In this document: piece after piece, positions 10,580 through 21,885 of the stretch
Position numbering within the stretch: position 1 is the stretch's first letter
How the letters are laid out: each line of letters opens with the position of its first letter
Source: Abelmoschus esculentus
Lineage: Eukaryota; Streptophyta; Magnoliopsida; Malvales; Malvaceae
Reading direction: 5' to 3'
Assembly (NCBI GenBank): GCA_035048815.1
Contig: JAUCBN010000025.1
Coordinates: forward strand, 12,486,501-12,550,500
Length of the DNA stretch: 64,000 bases
Program-made: the position numbers and the translations under genes
The notes under the pieces: model-generated
The model's input: only the letters and a program-made list of their open reading frames with translations
What the model was told of the DNA's origin: nothing
Database searches by the model: none

Positions 10580-12077
10580 TGATATGTCATGTGTGGTTAT
10601 AAAATGAATGATTCTCGTACAAGTATACACATTAAACAAGTAATAAAGTGAGTGATTGAGATCGTTCCCACGAGGATTGAGTAGCAAAGTTCAAAAGTAG
10701 TTAACACACTTAAAAGATAATAAAATCTTTTGTAGGACATATGCTAAAGAAAATCTATGATTGTCACTAAAATATTATAGCAAAATAAAGTTGAGAAAGG
10801 ACTAATAAGATAAAGCTGCACGAGAATAAACACGAAGGAATAATTCAAGGTAAAGACTAGTTAGGCTTATTATGGAAAGATCTTTACTTTTATTCTGAAT
10901 GCTCATTGTTTCATTGGTTTATATATATGTTCGAAAAAGTTTGCTAAAAATGCCTCCACTATCCTTAGTCAAAGGCCTAACAGTAGAAAATGCTAAGGTA
11001 TTACCTCCCGGTCTCAACTATAACACCTCTAATGTTGATAAAGTTTTACTCTTTTTAGTCATTGAAACCCTACCATATCCCTAAGGTGAGTTAAGATTAT
11101 GTTTCCCAACAGTAACCCCATTGTTCATGGTGATCTAAGTTTTTCCTATCCCTAGGTCTAAGCTAATCAAACCCCTTAGCTATGATAATCTCCCGACATC
11201 TATTACAAACTAAGGTTTAAGATAAAGATTCAAGCTTTCATGAACAAAACACATAATAAACCAGAAAATAGTAAAAGACATTCATTTAAAACAATAAAGC
11301 ATCCATAATAAAGCCTAAGCCATACTAAAATCAGTTCATGGCTAGGTTTAAAAGACTATTCACATTTCCTTCTTTGGGATACATATTCATTGAAATTAAA
11401 AGAGATAAAACAAAGTAAAGAGGAAGGAAATCCCAAACAACTATGTCGTTATGTCTTCTAGCTTGTCGCTTCTCCCGATGTTGTACAAATATCCCTTTCT
11501 TGAAGATCCCAATAATGGTGGCTCGGCTAGAGGTTGGAGATGATGAAAGTGACCTCCTTTGTTCTTGTTTCTAACCTCTCTTTTGATTTTTTTCGGCTTT
11601 TTTCCAATCTGCTCTGATCTCTCTATTCTGCCTCTTCTTTTGATGGAGGCATTGCTTTGTATTTATAGGAGGCTTCTAGAGTGTTGTTCCCTAAAGGTGC
11701 AAGAAATATTCTCTGACTTTTGTAGAGAGTTGTAGGGAATTGCAGATGGCCTGACATTCACGTGGAGGGACTGGGGGATGCAAATTTTTCTTTTCTACAA
11801 ATCTGTTTGGTGCGTCCAAAATGCTATAGTATCTGTTGAGTCTGATCCAACACTGAATATGCTATAGAATTTCTTCTTTTCTTCAGCTTTACCTCAGCAA
11901 ACCTGCGATACATCACTAGAAAAATACCCTTCTCAAGCAACATATTTTAAAATTAAAATAAAAACATAAAAACCTAATCTAATACAAATTCAAATAAAAT
12001 GCAATGTAAATGAACTTGAAAGCAAACAAAATTTTAAGTAAAAGGGTATAAAATATACGTTTTTTAGAGCGTTAACA
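10580..12077 (-). repeat. Element D, 5' LTR
   Basis: About 1.5 kb, TG (10580) to CA (12077, ...GTTAACA). Its left part, with GTACAAGTATACACATTAAACAAGTAATAA and GATCGTTCCCACGAGGAT spread over 10600-10690, resembles the start of the C LTR, so D and C are relatives. A TATA-like ATTTATAG (sense CTATAAAT) lies near 11660. No open reading frame of note. Confidence 0.65.
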
Positions 12078-13450
12078 GGCACGTTGGCAAATATTCTTAG
12101 CAGAATTCAACTTTATCATGGATTAAAAGTCAAAGAAGGCAAATCGTGTGGTCGATGCACTAAGCCAAAGGTGAAACATAGAGTTCATCAGCAAACCCGA
12201 AGGACCACTGTCAAGGAGGGCATAGCTCATGACCTAATGGCCCAATCCTTGCTCAATCATGCAAAGTAATACAAGTATAAATGGTTTTGGATTGAGAATT
12301 ACCTTTTATCCACTAAGGGACACTGCCTCTATGTCCTGCAATATGTAAAGTTACAAAAAGAGCTCATGCGGGAATTCCATGATTCCAATTGGGCTGACCA
12401 TCCTGGAGTGCACTATATGATGACATTATTAGTTGATGGGTATTATTGGCCACACATGGAAGATGAAGTTTAGTTCTATGTGAATACTTGTCTCATTTTC
12501 CAATAAGACAAGATTGAAGCAAAGAAACCAACAGGGTTATTTCAACCATTACCGATTTCGGAGCAACCATGGGAAAGTATTTCCATGAAGTTTATAGTTT
12601 TTTGCCAAATACTAATCGATTTGCCATTATCATCGTGGTTGTTGATAAGTTTTCAAAGTATGCCACCTTTATTCCAGCCAGCAAAGAATGCCCAGTTGAG
12701 AAAGCTGCTTCTTTTTCTCAAGAATGTGGTAAAGTATTGGGGTGTCGAGGACAATTGTGAATGATCGAGACCTTTTCTTTACCGACATGTTTTGGAATGA
12801 GTTGTTCAAACTTGAACATGTCCACGAGTGTTCTTGCACAAACTGATGGGCAAACCAAACCAATGAATATATTATTGAAGATTTATCTCAAGAAATATAC
12901 AATTACGACTCAGCATGATTGGTCAAAGCTGCTAGACATGACCAAATTTTTTACAACTTGTAGCGGACAGAGGTCACAAACCAAAGTCCTTTTGAGATCA
13001 TGAACAAACAAAAACTACTCACTCCCAAAATTTTTTTGCTCGGTTACAAGGGCCTTATCCATTAGATTACCATGTTGCCAAATCGTGGCAAGAGCATCTT
13101 GACTTAGCCCGAGCTTGTTTGCACAAGGTGGGTAAGCGGGCTAAAAAGTAAGTTAAACGAAGGTAGAAGGATGAAAATTTTCAAGTTAGCGACCAAGTTC
13201 TTGCCGAGCTACACTTGGTGTTAAGGAAAACAAGAGTGCACAAGGGATTGTGCTTCGGTACGAGGGACCATTCAAGATCATAAAATAAGTAGGTGTTGTG
13301 GCCTACAAACTGGAGTTACCACCAAAACTCAAGAATCACACAGTTTTCCATGTAAATATGCTCAATATTTGCTTCATTAAAGGAACTCAGGGAGCTTCAT
13401 TTCTTTCTTGGAATTTAAAATAAAACAGACTTAAGTGTGTATTCATCTTA
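12078..13450 (+). pseudogene. Chromovirus-type RNase H tail and integrase fragment
   Basis: Plus-strand frames, broken by many stops and shifts, give the end of RNase H (KSKKANRVVDALSQR near 12120-12170), the integrase zinc-binding region (ELMREFHDSNWADHPGVHY, GYYWPHMEDEV near 12365-12475), the catalytic core (IIIVVVDKFSKYATFIPASK near 12630-12680, SQTKVLLRS/NQSPFEI near 12980) and the C-terminal part (YHVAKSWQEHLDLARACLHK, KLELPPKLKNH near 13060-13350). The residue expected to be the first catalytic Asp is Lys (SMKFI). It abuts the D LTR and has no LTR of its own here. The following 110 bp show nothing recognisable. Confidence 0.75.
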
Positions 13451-13561
13451 ATCAAAGGAAATTTGTTCTGAAACTATTGGAAAAAACAAATATGAATCAA
13501 ACGAAGACAAAAAACACACCAATGTTGCCTTTGAACAAGTTCGTACAAAATTCAGGCTAAC

Positions 13562-15944
13562 TGTAACGACCCGGTTTTACCAGGTCAACACAGAGCGTTG
13601 ACTCGAGCCATGGATCATCAAGTCGGGTACGTGTTAGATCTTGTGGGTTCATGTTGGATCATGATGGGCCTCGGCTTATCTTGTTGGGCTTGGCTTTTGG
13701 ATTTGGATTGGATGAGGAGATGTTAGTGAAGGGTAAAGGAGTAATTTCCCTGCTCATTCACTTAATGACCAATTACCCTAAGAAAAAAGGATCATCCCTT
13801 TCATCATCTCCTTAATCCTCTTATTCTTTCCATCCCTAACTCAAGAGAAAGATGAGAACTTGTTGTTGAGGACAAGGAATCATGTTTTGGCCATCAAGGA
13901 AGTTTTGTTCAACTCGAAGATATCTATCAGCCAAGGGTTACATCTTTATCTTTGGTGGGAATGTTTGGAGAGCTCAAAATCAAAGTTTGAAAGTGATAAA
14001 AGCTAGGAAGAAGCTTGAATTCGGGTTTATTACTTGAGGTTAGTACATCTCTAACTTTTACCCTTCATTTGTCTCATAAAATGTTGTTTTGCTTGATTGG
14101 TAGTTCTAGATTGCTTGAGTTGGGTGTTTGGAAACCTTAGAACCCTAGAAATGGTAAAATTCGTATTAGATGTTGAATTGATGAAAAACTATGGGGAAAT
14201 CACCCCTTATGCCTTATTCAACTTCTAGAATCAATTTTGGATTTAACCATATCGGTTAGATGAGAGTTCTTGGTGTTTTACAGCCTTAGAAGTGCAAGAT
14301 CGTGCAGGCGTATCGATACACGGGGAGGGTGTATCGATAGCCTGTAGGCAAAACTTATACGATAATGGATAGCGTATCGATACGCCTTGCCTGTGTTTCG
14401 ATACAGATCTTTACAGTGGCATTCCCGATTTGATACCCGTATCGAATTGGGTAATCCCTCTTCGGTTGACCTTAGAGTTGGTCAAAGCATACCGATACCC
14501 GTATCGATACAAGGTGTTTCGATACCCCCTTTGGAGGGGGTAATGATACAAGGTGTTTCGACACCCCTAGGTAGGAGTATCGATACCCTTGAGTAATTTG
14601 CTCAAGTTCTTAATGGGAAAAATTGGAAAGTCTAATAATGTTACCCAATGGGTCCTATGGGTCGTTTAAACTATAAAATGAACTATGAAACAAATGGAAC
14701 GAGTGTAATGTCCCGACACGAGAGATTATAACGAATATCTTAATAAAAGATAGATGACTTAATTGTTATTATGTTTCCCTAATATTCCCGGGTAGATCGG
14801 AAAATAACGCATGATGGTTAGGGTACTTGTTATGTGATGGTAGGACACCAATATAATTTAGGGGACTATGGTTAATGAAATAATATAAAGAGGATCGTGT
14901 GAATAAACTTGTGATTTTGTTATCAAATCTTAATTATGAAAGATGACCTAGAATATTATAAGCATGCCTTGAACATTGTAAATGGTTTGACTTGTACCCA
15001 TTATATGTGTATTTGTGTATGGATGCTCGGGGAACAAGTTTTACCTATGTCTTGTTATTTCAAATCCAGATATTCAATTAGTGTTTCAACAAAAACAAGG
15101 CCATCTGATGTACCATGTCGAGTGATGTATTGAAGACTTATTCCGAACGTTGGGCGACCTTGTTTGAAGATGTTAGATGTAACATTTCGAGCATGGAATT
15201 AGGAGGGCGGCCTCCATCCCGGTTGCTATTTTCTGAATGTAGGGCGACATCATTCAAAGATGTTCGATGTAACATTCCAAGCATAGGATTAGGAGGGAGC
15301 CCTTCATCCCGATTACTATTTTCTAACTTATAGGCGACCACATTTCGAAGATGTTCGATGTAACATTCCGAACATGAGATTAGTTGGGCGGCCTCCTTCC
15401 TGGTTACTAATTTCGAACGTTGGGAAACCTTGTTCGAAGATGTTCAATGTAACAATCCGAGCATAGGATTTAAGGACGACATCTATCCTGAGTGTAGGAT
15501 CCCAATGTTGTGTGGAAACGGGCCTCACTACATTTGTTAGAGTTGAGTTGTACCAATGAGCTTGTTAGCTCAGCATGAGGAATTGTAGTTTTTTCGTTGC
15601 GTAGGTGATAGGTATCTTTGGTAGAGAACATCGAGGAGGTTTTCCCCAACATCGGAGCCGTTTGAAGAGTACAGTACTTGATCTTTAGTAGGACTTAATG
15701 TGTTCATAGGACCTTACCATATATCGAGTCTGTATCTTTAGTTTGAGATTTTATTTTGATTTGGATAATGTATTTTAAAAGGAGATCCTGTTTTGTAACG
15801 CTTTATTTTATTTTATTTTGATCTACGTGGATTTATAAAACGTTATATTTCAAGAATTTGGATACGTGTTTTTAAAATAATTATGAAGGTTCGGGTTTTG
15901 GGTGACCCGAATGTGGCATTTTGAATCTGGATCAGGGTGTTACA
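13562..15944 (+). repeat. Element B, 5' LTR
   Basis: 2383 bp, TGTAACGACC to GTGTTACA. It carries a cluster of GTATCGATAC palindromes (14310-14319, 14372-14385, 14501-14510) and half sites between 14300 and 14600, and a 90-bp tandem array at 15141-15490. The flank 13557-13561 is CTAAC, but no matching target duplication can be tested because the far end is rearranged. Confidence 0.9.
15141..15490 (+). repeat. 90-bp tandem array in B 5' LTR (about 3.9 units)
   Basis: Units start at 15141, 15231, 15321 and 15411, an even 90-bp step. Each contains GAAGATGTTCGATGTAACATT-like and GGGCGGCCTCC-like blocks with several differences between units. The short open frames across it on both strands are a by-product of the repeat. 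The same array is in the 3' LTR at 52579-52930. Confidence 0.85.
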
Positions 15945-15949
15945 TTTAA

Positions 15950-15962
15950 TGGTATCAAATCC
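15950..15962 (+). other. Primer binding site, initiator tRNA-Met type (element B)
   Basis: TGGTATCAAATCC lies 5 bases after the LTR end and resembles the usual TGGTATCAGAGCC complement of plant tRNA-iMet. The second copy after the 3' LTR (53521) reads TGGTATCAAAGCC, closer to consensus. Confidence 0.75.
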
Positions 15963-16145
15963 TAGGTTGAGTCGATTTTAGGAAACCCAGGGGTGGTATA
16001 GTGGTCGTGGTAAGGTGTCTAGTGAATACAAGTCCCTAATTTGAGTTATACTTACTAGAATGGGAATCCTGGTGTGTTGCCTGGTTTCTTGTGTTTTAGA
16101 AAAGGGTTGATGGAGGGTGGAAATGGTAATGATGGGGTAAGTTGC

Positions 16146-17475
16146 TGTCGCGTGTCAAAAGTGCGCGTTTAGTGCAAGCGGACACATCGCAAGTAATAAG
16201 TGATAAGTATGTTATCGAGTTATCGTCTCCTCAGGGACTGGTATACTTAATATGCTTCCTTTATCTCCTTGCTCTGTGGAAAGATAAAAGCACAAGTGAA
16301 TTGGTGTGATTTATTTAAACTAAAATAATTGAATAAAAATAAAGAGTCGAAATATTAGAGAGAAAGATGGGCCAGGATCCAGTTGTATTGTATTGTGGAC
16401 TTGATTGACTTGTCTTTATCCAATACAATCGCATATCTCTGCTTCGGCAGCACTGCAATTTACTGCCTGGGCAGCAATAACGCTGTGTGCCGCGGCAATC
16501 CCTTGCTCGTGAGCAGACTTTACCAAAGTTCGGCAAAGTGTCCTTGAATGACTCCGCTTATCCCTAAGTCAGAGTGCTGTTGATGACTAGTCCTTGATGA
16601 TACCTCCCGGCATGACCAATTATACTCACCAACCAATCTCACACTTATTTTAGCCGTTGAAACTCTTAACCTATCCCTAGGCCGAGTTAGTATTTCGCGA
16701 TTAAAACACCGTACTTACCCCTTTCGTGAATCTAACTCTCCCGAGCTTAGATAAATGGAATACTCACAAACTTCCCTCCCGGGCTTGAATGCAAGAACAA
16801 GGAATAACAAAGGATAAGCAAACCTTGATAATCTTTATTGCATTGAATAAACGACAAATTACAATCTCCTCTCACAAATACTCCACAACCTTCACCTAAA
16901 CCCTATGAAGGTATTAGAACATGATGGAGAGGAAGTAAACAAGAATAGAAGTCGGCTCTCCCTAGGTATTTCGATCTATGATACATTGGGTGGATAGGTC
17001 TTTATATAGGCTAGACCTAGGGCAAACCTTTCCTAAGTAGAATACAGCTTGGAGTAGGGAACAAGTCAAGTACATAATAATATTATATTTCCAAGTTTGA
17101 ATTCGGCTAAGGGGGCTTTCCCGCGTGGTCTTCCTTTGGGCTTTTACTTGTGCTAGCCAGCTCCGATTCTTGCGCTTCAAGTCCAAACACGTTCCTTAGA
17201 TTTTTGTCTTTCCATCGCCTATCACTTTGCTTCCTGTCTTCCTGCTGCTGCCTCGGCATCAGGTCCTGCCTCGGCCTTGTCTCTGCCGCGGCAATGGTTT
17301 TCCTGCACAGATATGAAAACGCAGTAAAACATGCCTTTTTCTATAAATATTATCTATTTAAGTATAACTTCTAAATATATCACATTAAGCACATGCATTG
17401 GTTCAAGTGGGTGAATATTTGGTGATAAATACCGATAAAAGGAGTAGAAAGTGATAGTGTGTTGAGAACTTATCA
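16146..17475 (-). repeat. A0, sense 3' LTR
   Basis: 1330 bp; the plus strand starts TGTCGCGTGTC and ends GAACTTATCA. It pairs with 21910-23240, with a few percent differences by eye. In sense it has TATATAAAG (near 17010) and the CAATGCAATAAA polyadenylation-like signal (near 16845), so a transcript could start and end inside the LTR. Many CTGCC-NN-GGCAG palindromes or variants lie near 16440-16500 and 17240-17290. Confidence 0.9.
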
Positions 17476-18432
17476 CACCCCCAAACTCGAACTATTGCTT
17501 GTCCTCAAGCAATGCAAACCATCAATTTGCCGAACTCTACTCTCTCTTGGTCTTACATGTCCATCTATTCTCCCCACCATAGCTAGGCCTATCTTTAAGC
17601 TTTAACCATTCGGCTACCTAAGAATTTACCTAGAAGCAAACTATAGGATTTGTGAGTGTGTGTTTTTGTGGACAAGTTGATTAAAGGCTTTCTTAGATAA
17701 ACTCTAGGTTCAAGACAAATAGACATTGGTTAAGTCCTCTCTTCTTTTCCAAACTCCAAATCTTGAGCCGGTTTCGGGCACCTCAAAGACTTGTGTTTTT
17801 CTTAAAAACCTTTTTGTCTTTTCTTTTTAATATTCCTTAATACATACTAGAGCCAATTTCGGGCACCTCTAGCATGAAGAAGAGATTTTCTAGAGCCGGT
17901 GGTAGGCACCTCTAGTTGCTTTTCCAAAAATCTAAGTCTTTATCACCTAAGTTCATTAAAAGAATTCCTATAATCCACAAGTCCCAAAAGTGTTTAAAGT
18001 TCGTCCTATAGTAAGCTTCTAAGTTTTCATCCTTAAGCATCCTAAGGTTAAGCCCTCTTAACAGAACCTAAACATGGTAAGGAGAAAGATTTCTATAGCC
18101 TTAAAGAATAAACTAAGGCAATACTGATGATGAGCAGTGCAAGAGTGTAGGCAGTTAATTCAAGTAAGGCGGGGAGCATAAAAAAATCACTGGAATACTC
18201 CCTTTTTTTGGCAAGGCCGCAGCAGTAGATTGCTGCCTTGGCAGTGAATCTGCACCCCCAAACTCAAACCAAACATTGTCCTCAATGCTTTTATATTTGG
18301 AAGGAATAAGCGGCAAAACATAATATGAATTATATGCAACAAGGAAAGATAGTAAAAGCAATTGAATATAGAAATAAAGGACAAAGAATTTTAGAGCGAC
18401 TCCGAAGAGCTGCTCGTAATAATTTTTCTCCG
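17476..18432 (-). promoter_or_regulatory. A0 3' untranslated region with two hairpin-polypurine modules and three hairpins
   Basis: Terminal module: plus-strand CACCCCCAAACT (17476-17487) with hairpin ATTGCTTG-AGGA-CAAGCAAT in sense (17494-17513). Internal module just after ORF3: an identical CACCCCCAAACT (18253-18264) with hairpin 18272-18289. Between them are three 26-base hairpins at about 17762-17788, 17847-17872 and 17890-17915, with stems CTTGAG/CTCAAG or CTAGAG/CTCTAG around GTGCC...GGC. The terminal tract would prime plus-strand DNA; the role of the internal one is unknown. Confidence 0.75.
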
Positions 18433-19929
18433 TTACCTAGATGCCATGTGCTTTGTCCTTGGGGAGGGCGATGGTTGCGCCTTTGCTTGCCTCGGCGTCT
18501 GGACTCGAGTGGGTGGGGTCCTATGCATTGGGGCTTCTACTTCTTCTCCTTCTTCAACATCCGCCATCTCTTCGGTTATCATCACGTCTGTTCCTCCTCC
18601 CATCGCCGTTGCTCCTCCGGTGTGGTGTGTGCTTGGGCCGGCGGCAGTAGAGCCTTGGTGTACATAAGCATCTATCTCGGCGGATAGACTGCCCATGATA
18701 ATTGGTGATCTTGGTGGAGTGCTAAAAACGACTCTCCGCTTAGATGGCCTTCGACTGACAGATGAGGCCGCGGCAGAATCTGCTGGCCTAGATGGTCCAA
18801 CAACCTGGTATTGGGGCTGAGGGTCCGGATGGAAGAACGGTCGCGGTCCTCTTGGGGCTGGTGTAGTCTCGGTGTAGGGTGCGGCAGTAACGAACATGTT
18901 GCTTGGGAACTCCGGGAATTGGACGCCTTGGTCCGGGAATGCGTGCATCATCATTTGGGCGAGCGTTCCATTGAAGTCTCGTTGGTACTCCATGTACCGT
19001 TGTTGTCGAAGATCCATCGCGGCCATGCGCTGCAAGATTTCTTGATACGGGTCTGCTGCGGCAGAGGTGTGGGCAGTACCAGGCATATCTGCCGTGTACT
19101 CGGCCCCGACAGCAGTATCGGCAGTGAACTGCTGCGGTGTTGCCTGGACAAGTTCTGCTTGTGTGATCTGCATGACTTTGTGGCAGAATTCCCTGGTCCA
19201 TCCTCTTCTTGGGGGTGTGTATTCATCGGTTTCTTCAATGGGTACACCTGCAGAAACACATAAACCCGTAATCAAGCAAGGGAAATACAATGGTCCTCGA
19301 TCTTTCTTACCGCACTCGTGAATCTCCCGTAGGATAATTTCTCCAACGTTGATGGTCCTTTTGTTGATGATGGATTGGATAAGCACCAATCTCTTGCGAT
19401 CCACCATGCTATTATGTGATGTTGGGATGAGGCGTCGTTTGACGAAGGTGTTCCACATCTTGGCCTTCGGCTTCAAACTTTGTCTTGTTACGGAACCCCG
19501 ATGGGTACCGGTTTCCCATGGAGTGTTCGCATAACAAAGATCGTCTTTGATAAGTTCATAGTCCTCGGCAGTGATATCTTCCAAGAAGTCAGCATGGAGA
19601 TCACTGTCCGGGGTGAGGCCGTAGAAGTTGTTGATCGTATCGGCATCAAGCTGTACAGGCCTGCCGCGGCAGTGAACGAACAGGGAGTCTTTGCTGGGCC
19701 CATGAGCGTAGAACTCCCGCACGATCGTGGCGTTCGCCTGGGCAGGTTGCAAACAGAAAATTTCCCAATTCTGGTACTTAATTCTGTCGTAGAGGTAGTG
19801 TTCAATGCCGTAGTTTTCTTCGTCTGCATGTTGGAAACCTTGTTCTTCCCAAAGTTTCCTAGCGATGAAAGATCGGTTGAATCGATCCTCAACGTTGGCT
19901 GGGGCAAATCTTTTGTATGTAGCCATCAT
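18433..19929 (-). CDS. ORF3, plant-transposon-type protein (A0), nearly intact
   Basis: 498 codons starting at tandem ATGs (19929 and 19926). Residues about 1-260 form a folded-looking domain (YKRFAPANVEDRFNRSFIAR, VREFYAHGPSKDSLFVHCRG, INNFYGLTPDSDLHADFLED, TINVGEIILREIHECGKKD) that resembles proteins annotated in plants as putative plant transposon protein. The rest is Pro/Ala/Gln-rich with a basic PSKRR cluster (possible nuclear signal) and an acidic ADVEEGEEVEAP stretch. It lies after the pol position, where Athila-type elements carry an env-like or accessory gene; no signal peptide or membrane segment is visible. A premature stop removes about 15 residues (ending in SSESL) present in the other copies. 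Function unknown. Confidence 0.8.
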   Translation of the reverse strand: MMATYKRFAPANVEDRFNRSFIARKLWEEQGFQHADEENYGIEHYLYDRIKYQNWEIFCLQPAQANATIVREFYAHGPSKDSLFVHCRGRPVQLDADTINNFYGLTPDSDLHADFLEDITAEDYELIKDDLCYANTPWETGTHRGSVTRQSLKPKAKMWNTFVKRRLIPTSHNSMVDRKRLVLIQSIINKRTINVGEIILREIHECGKKDRGPLYFPCLITGLCVSAGVPIEETDEYTPPRRGWTREFCHKVMQITQAELVQATPQQFTADTAVGAEYTADMPGTAHTSAAADPYQEILQRMAAMDLRQQRYMEYQRDFNGTLAQMMMHAFPDQGVQFPEFPSNMFVTAAPYTETTPAPRGPRPFFHPDPQPQYQVVGPSRPADSAAASSVSRRPSKRRVVFSTPPRSPIIMGSLSAEIDAYVHQGSTAAGPSTHHTGGATAMGGGTDVMITEEMADVEEGEEVEAPMHRTPPTRVQTPRQAKAQPSPSPRTKHMASR

Positions 19930-20401
19930 GATGGAAAGATGTAAGTTCTTGGAGGTTTTTCTTGAAGAGAATCTGGAGATTGTAGAAGGCAGAGAGTAAT
20001 TGAGAGAGAGATTGTTAAGAATACTAAAGAAAGCAAGAAACTTAGAGTGAATAGTTCAAGAGGAAGGAGTTTCTTATGTAGGCCTCGGCCTTGTGACCGT
20101 TGAGATCACTAGCCGTTGTAACCGTTTCCTTCTTCTGCCGTTTCCTTTCCTGCCGCAGCAGGAATCTCGGCAGACTAGCCGTTACACTGTTCTGCCCGTT
20201 GGGACTGCTGCGGCCCTGACACTGTTTTATTGCCTCGATAGAGTTCCTGCTGTGAACTTCTTCTCCTTTATTCTTGCTTTTTATTAACCTAACCTAAAAA
20301 GATAAACATCAATAAAGAAACATTCAAATAATGATAAGATAAGTATTCCTAAATACCATAAAGAGAATTCATGAAAATACCAAATAAAATAAAAGAGAAA
20401 A
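19930..20401 (-). other. A0 spacer between ORF1 and ORF3
   Basis: No gene is seen. In sense it includes the conserved A-family leader of ORF3, with CTGCCGAGGCA-type palindromes and GGCCGAGGCCTATATAAG-like sequence (near 20080). The latter contains a TATA-like TATATAAG about 150 bases upstream of the ORF3 ATG, so ORF3 could have its own promoter or subgenomic transcript. This spacer is also conserved in A1 and A3. Confidence 0.5.
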
Positions 20402-21775
20402 TTAATATAAAATAAGGATATAAAGAAAACTTATGGAGGGTCGTTTCCGATATTTCTTATAGTCCATCTGCACCCTCCATCGAGTGAAAATTCTACTCAA
20501 AAAGATATGGGTTAATGCAGATACAGATACTCCCATTTGTGCTATCATGGTGGAGGTGTCTTCTGTTTGTGTTCTCTTGTAATCCATGCCTATCCTCCAA
20601 CTTGATATTGTTTCTGAAGGCAAAAATAATTTGTTAGAAAAAATTATATCAATATCCAACCACTTAATTACCTCCTTGTTGTTAACTTCCATCATAGTTG
20701 GATATAGCCTTCGTTGTTGTGGCAATTGCTGTGATAGCCAATTGCCATGGCAATCTTTTGCCAAAATTCGGTGTAAGTCAAGTGAAGAATAATCTTTCTT
20801 GAAGTCTTCAAGAATCAACCCACATTGTTTCTTATGCTTCTCAGTAATCTCCATCAGTAGAGAGTTTGGCTTGGAACTAATATTAGATGGAATTGTCACA
20901 GATAAAATATCATCTTCCAAATAATCATATCCTATTTGTGATGACTTCAAATCTTGTAACGTTGATTCCTCGAAAGATACCTGCACTGGAAGAGATGAGT
21001 TTTTAAAGAATTCAAAAGGTTTATTCGTTACCATCTCATATTCCATTATCACGGCATTGCCATCTTGTTGATCAAGCATGTCGTCGTGTAACTGCCCCGG
21101 CAGTTGTGAGTGAGAGTAATCCTCAGCTTCCTTTTTCAGCATCATTGCTGCCGTAACATCCTGGGAATCAGACTCCTCAGAATTTTCTAGAGCATTACTC
21201 TCATCGGCCTCGTTGAGTGGTATCGTGACATTGCCCTGTTCAGGCTTCTCTACTGCCGCGACAATTATTTCAGGAGACTCATCCATGGCATATATGGAGT
21301 TCTGCAATTGATCTTTTGAATCCTTCAAGGGTGCATTCAATCTAGCTATATGTGTATCCAATAGCCTTGATTGTTCTGTCATAAATTCTTCAATTCTAGC
21401 CATTGATGCTTTCAATATTTCCTCCAATGAATTTGGATACTCTTGAGAAGAATTATATTGCCATGGCTTATCTGTAACATTAACAAAATTGTCATGATAG
21501 AAAAAATTTTGAGTGTTTTGATGATACCATGAAGGATTTTGTTGTTGGTTCCATCTATGGTTCTCTATGTGGCCATATGTTCCAGTACTATACGGGCAAT
21601 TGTTAATCAAATGATCATCTCCACAATTAAAACAAAAATTTGCCCAGGCATGAACTTGATGGGTTGCTCTTGGTTGGCATAGATAATCATCGTTTAATCT
21701 AGGAAATTCTTGATTTGCTCGATTCATATCTTCCAACATCAACTCCCGAATAGATTTCTTTCTTTCTCCTTGCAT
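20402..21775 (-). CDS. ORF1 of A0: gag knuckle joined to RT fragments
   Basis: 457 codons without a stop, ATG at 21775. The capsid core seen in A1-A3 (LKLFPYSLRDRAK) is absent. A zinc-knuckle-like C-x2-C-x3-H-x4-C is at residues 48-60 (CFNCGDDHLINNC), followed by an Asn/Gln-rich stretch, a coiled segment (about 115-150) and an acidic middle. Near residue 340 it turns into the RT entry region (LHRILAKDCHGNW, QQRRLYPTMMEVNNKEVIKW), then two copies of an RT block-like WR(I/V)xMDYKK before ending. No RT active site. The frame may be a chance survivor or make an RNA-binding protein; I cannot tell which. Confidence 0.6.
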   Translation of the reverse strand: MQGERKKSIRELMLEDMNRANQEFPRLNDDYLCQPRATHQVHAWANFCFNCGDDHLINNCPYSTGTYGHIENHRWNQQQNPSWYHQNTQNFFYHDNFVNVTDKPWQYNSSQEYPNSLEEILKASMARIEEFMTEQSRLLDTHIARLNAPLKDSKDQLQNSIYAMDESPEIIVAAVEKPEQGNVTIPLNEADESNALENSEESDSQDVTAAMMLKKEAEDYSHSQLPGQLHDDMLDQQDGNAVIMEYEMVTNKPFEFFKNSSLPVQVSFEESTLQDLKSSQIGYDYLEDDILSVTIPSNISSKPNSLLMEITEKHKKQCGLILEDFKKDYSSLDLHRILAKDCHGNWLSQQLPQQRRLYPTMMEVNNKEVIKWLDIDIIFSNKLFLPSETISSWRIGMDYKRTQTEDTSTMIAQMGVSVSALTHIFLSRIFTRWRVQMDYKKYRKRPSISFLYILILY

Positions 21776-21885
21776 CTTGAAAATCCTTCACTTGAAACAC
21801 ACCTATAATTTTTAAAGAAAAAGAAAATATGTTAGTAAAAATAAAAAGAAACAAGAAAACAAAAAAAACAAAATTTAGTTGCCAA

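Larger units (their letters stand above)
2781..12077 (-). mobile_element. Element D: old Athila-like retrotransposon, interrupted by C
   Basis: Read on the minus strand, D runs from its 5' LTR (10580-12077) through a decayed primer site (10553-10570) and leader into the first part of gag (9915-10390). It is then broken by element C (3528-9914) and resumes with the rest of gag (2781-3527), where the LTR at 1-2780 cuts it off. About 200 bp of gag expected between the two flanks, judged from the C gag, is missing at the C insertion. No pol from D is in the window. The primer site has many mismatches, consistent with D being one of the oldest layers. Confidence 0.6.

Noticed and set aside
15138..15341. 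Short open frames on both strands in the B LTR
   Set aside because: They arise from the 90-bp repeat, whose length is a multiple of three, and match no protein pattern.
18811..19263. Plus-strand open frames opposite ORF3 (also 32429-32710, 37484-37860)
   Set aside because: They are antisense shadows of ORF3, which has the motifs conserved between copies.
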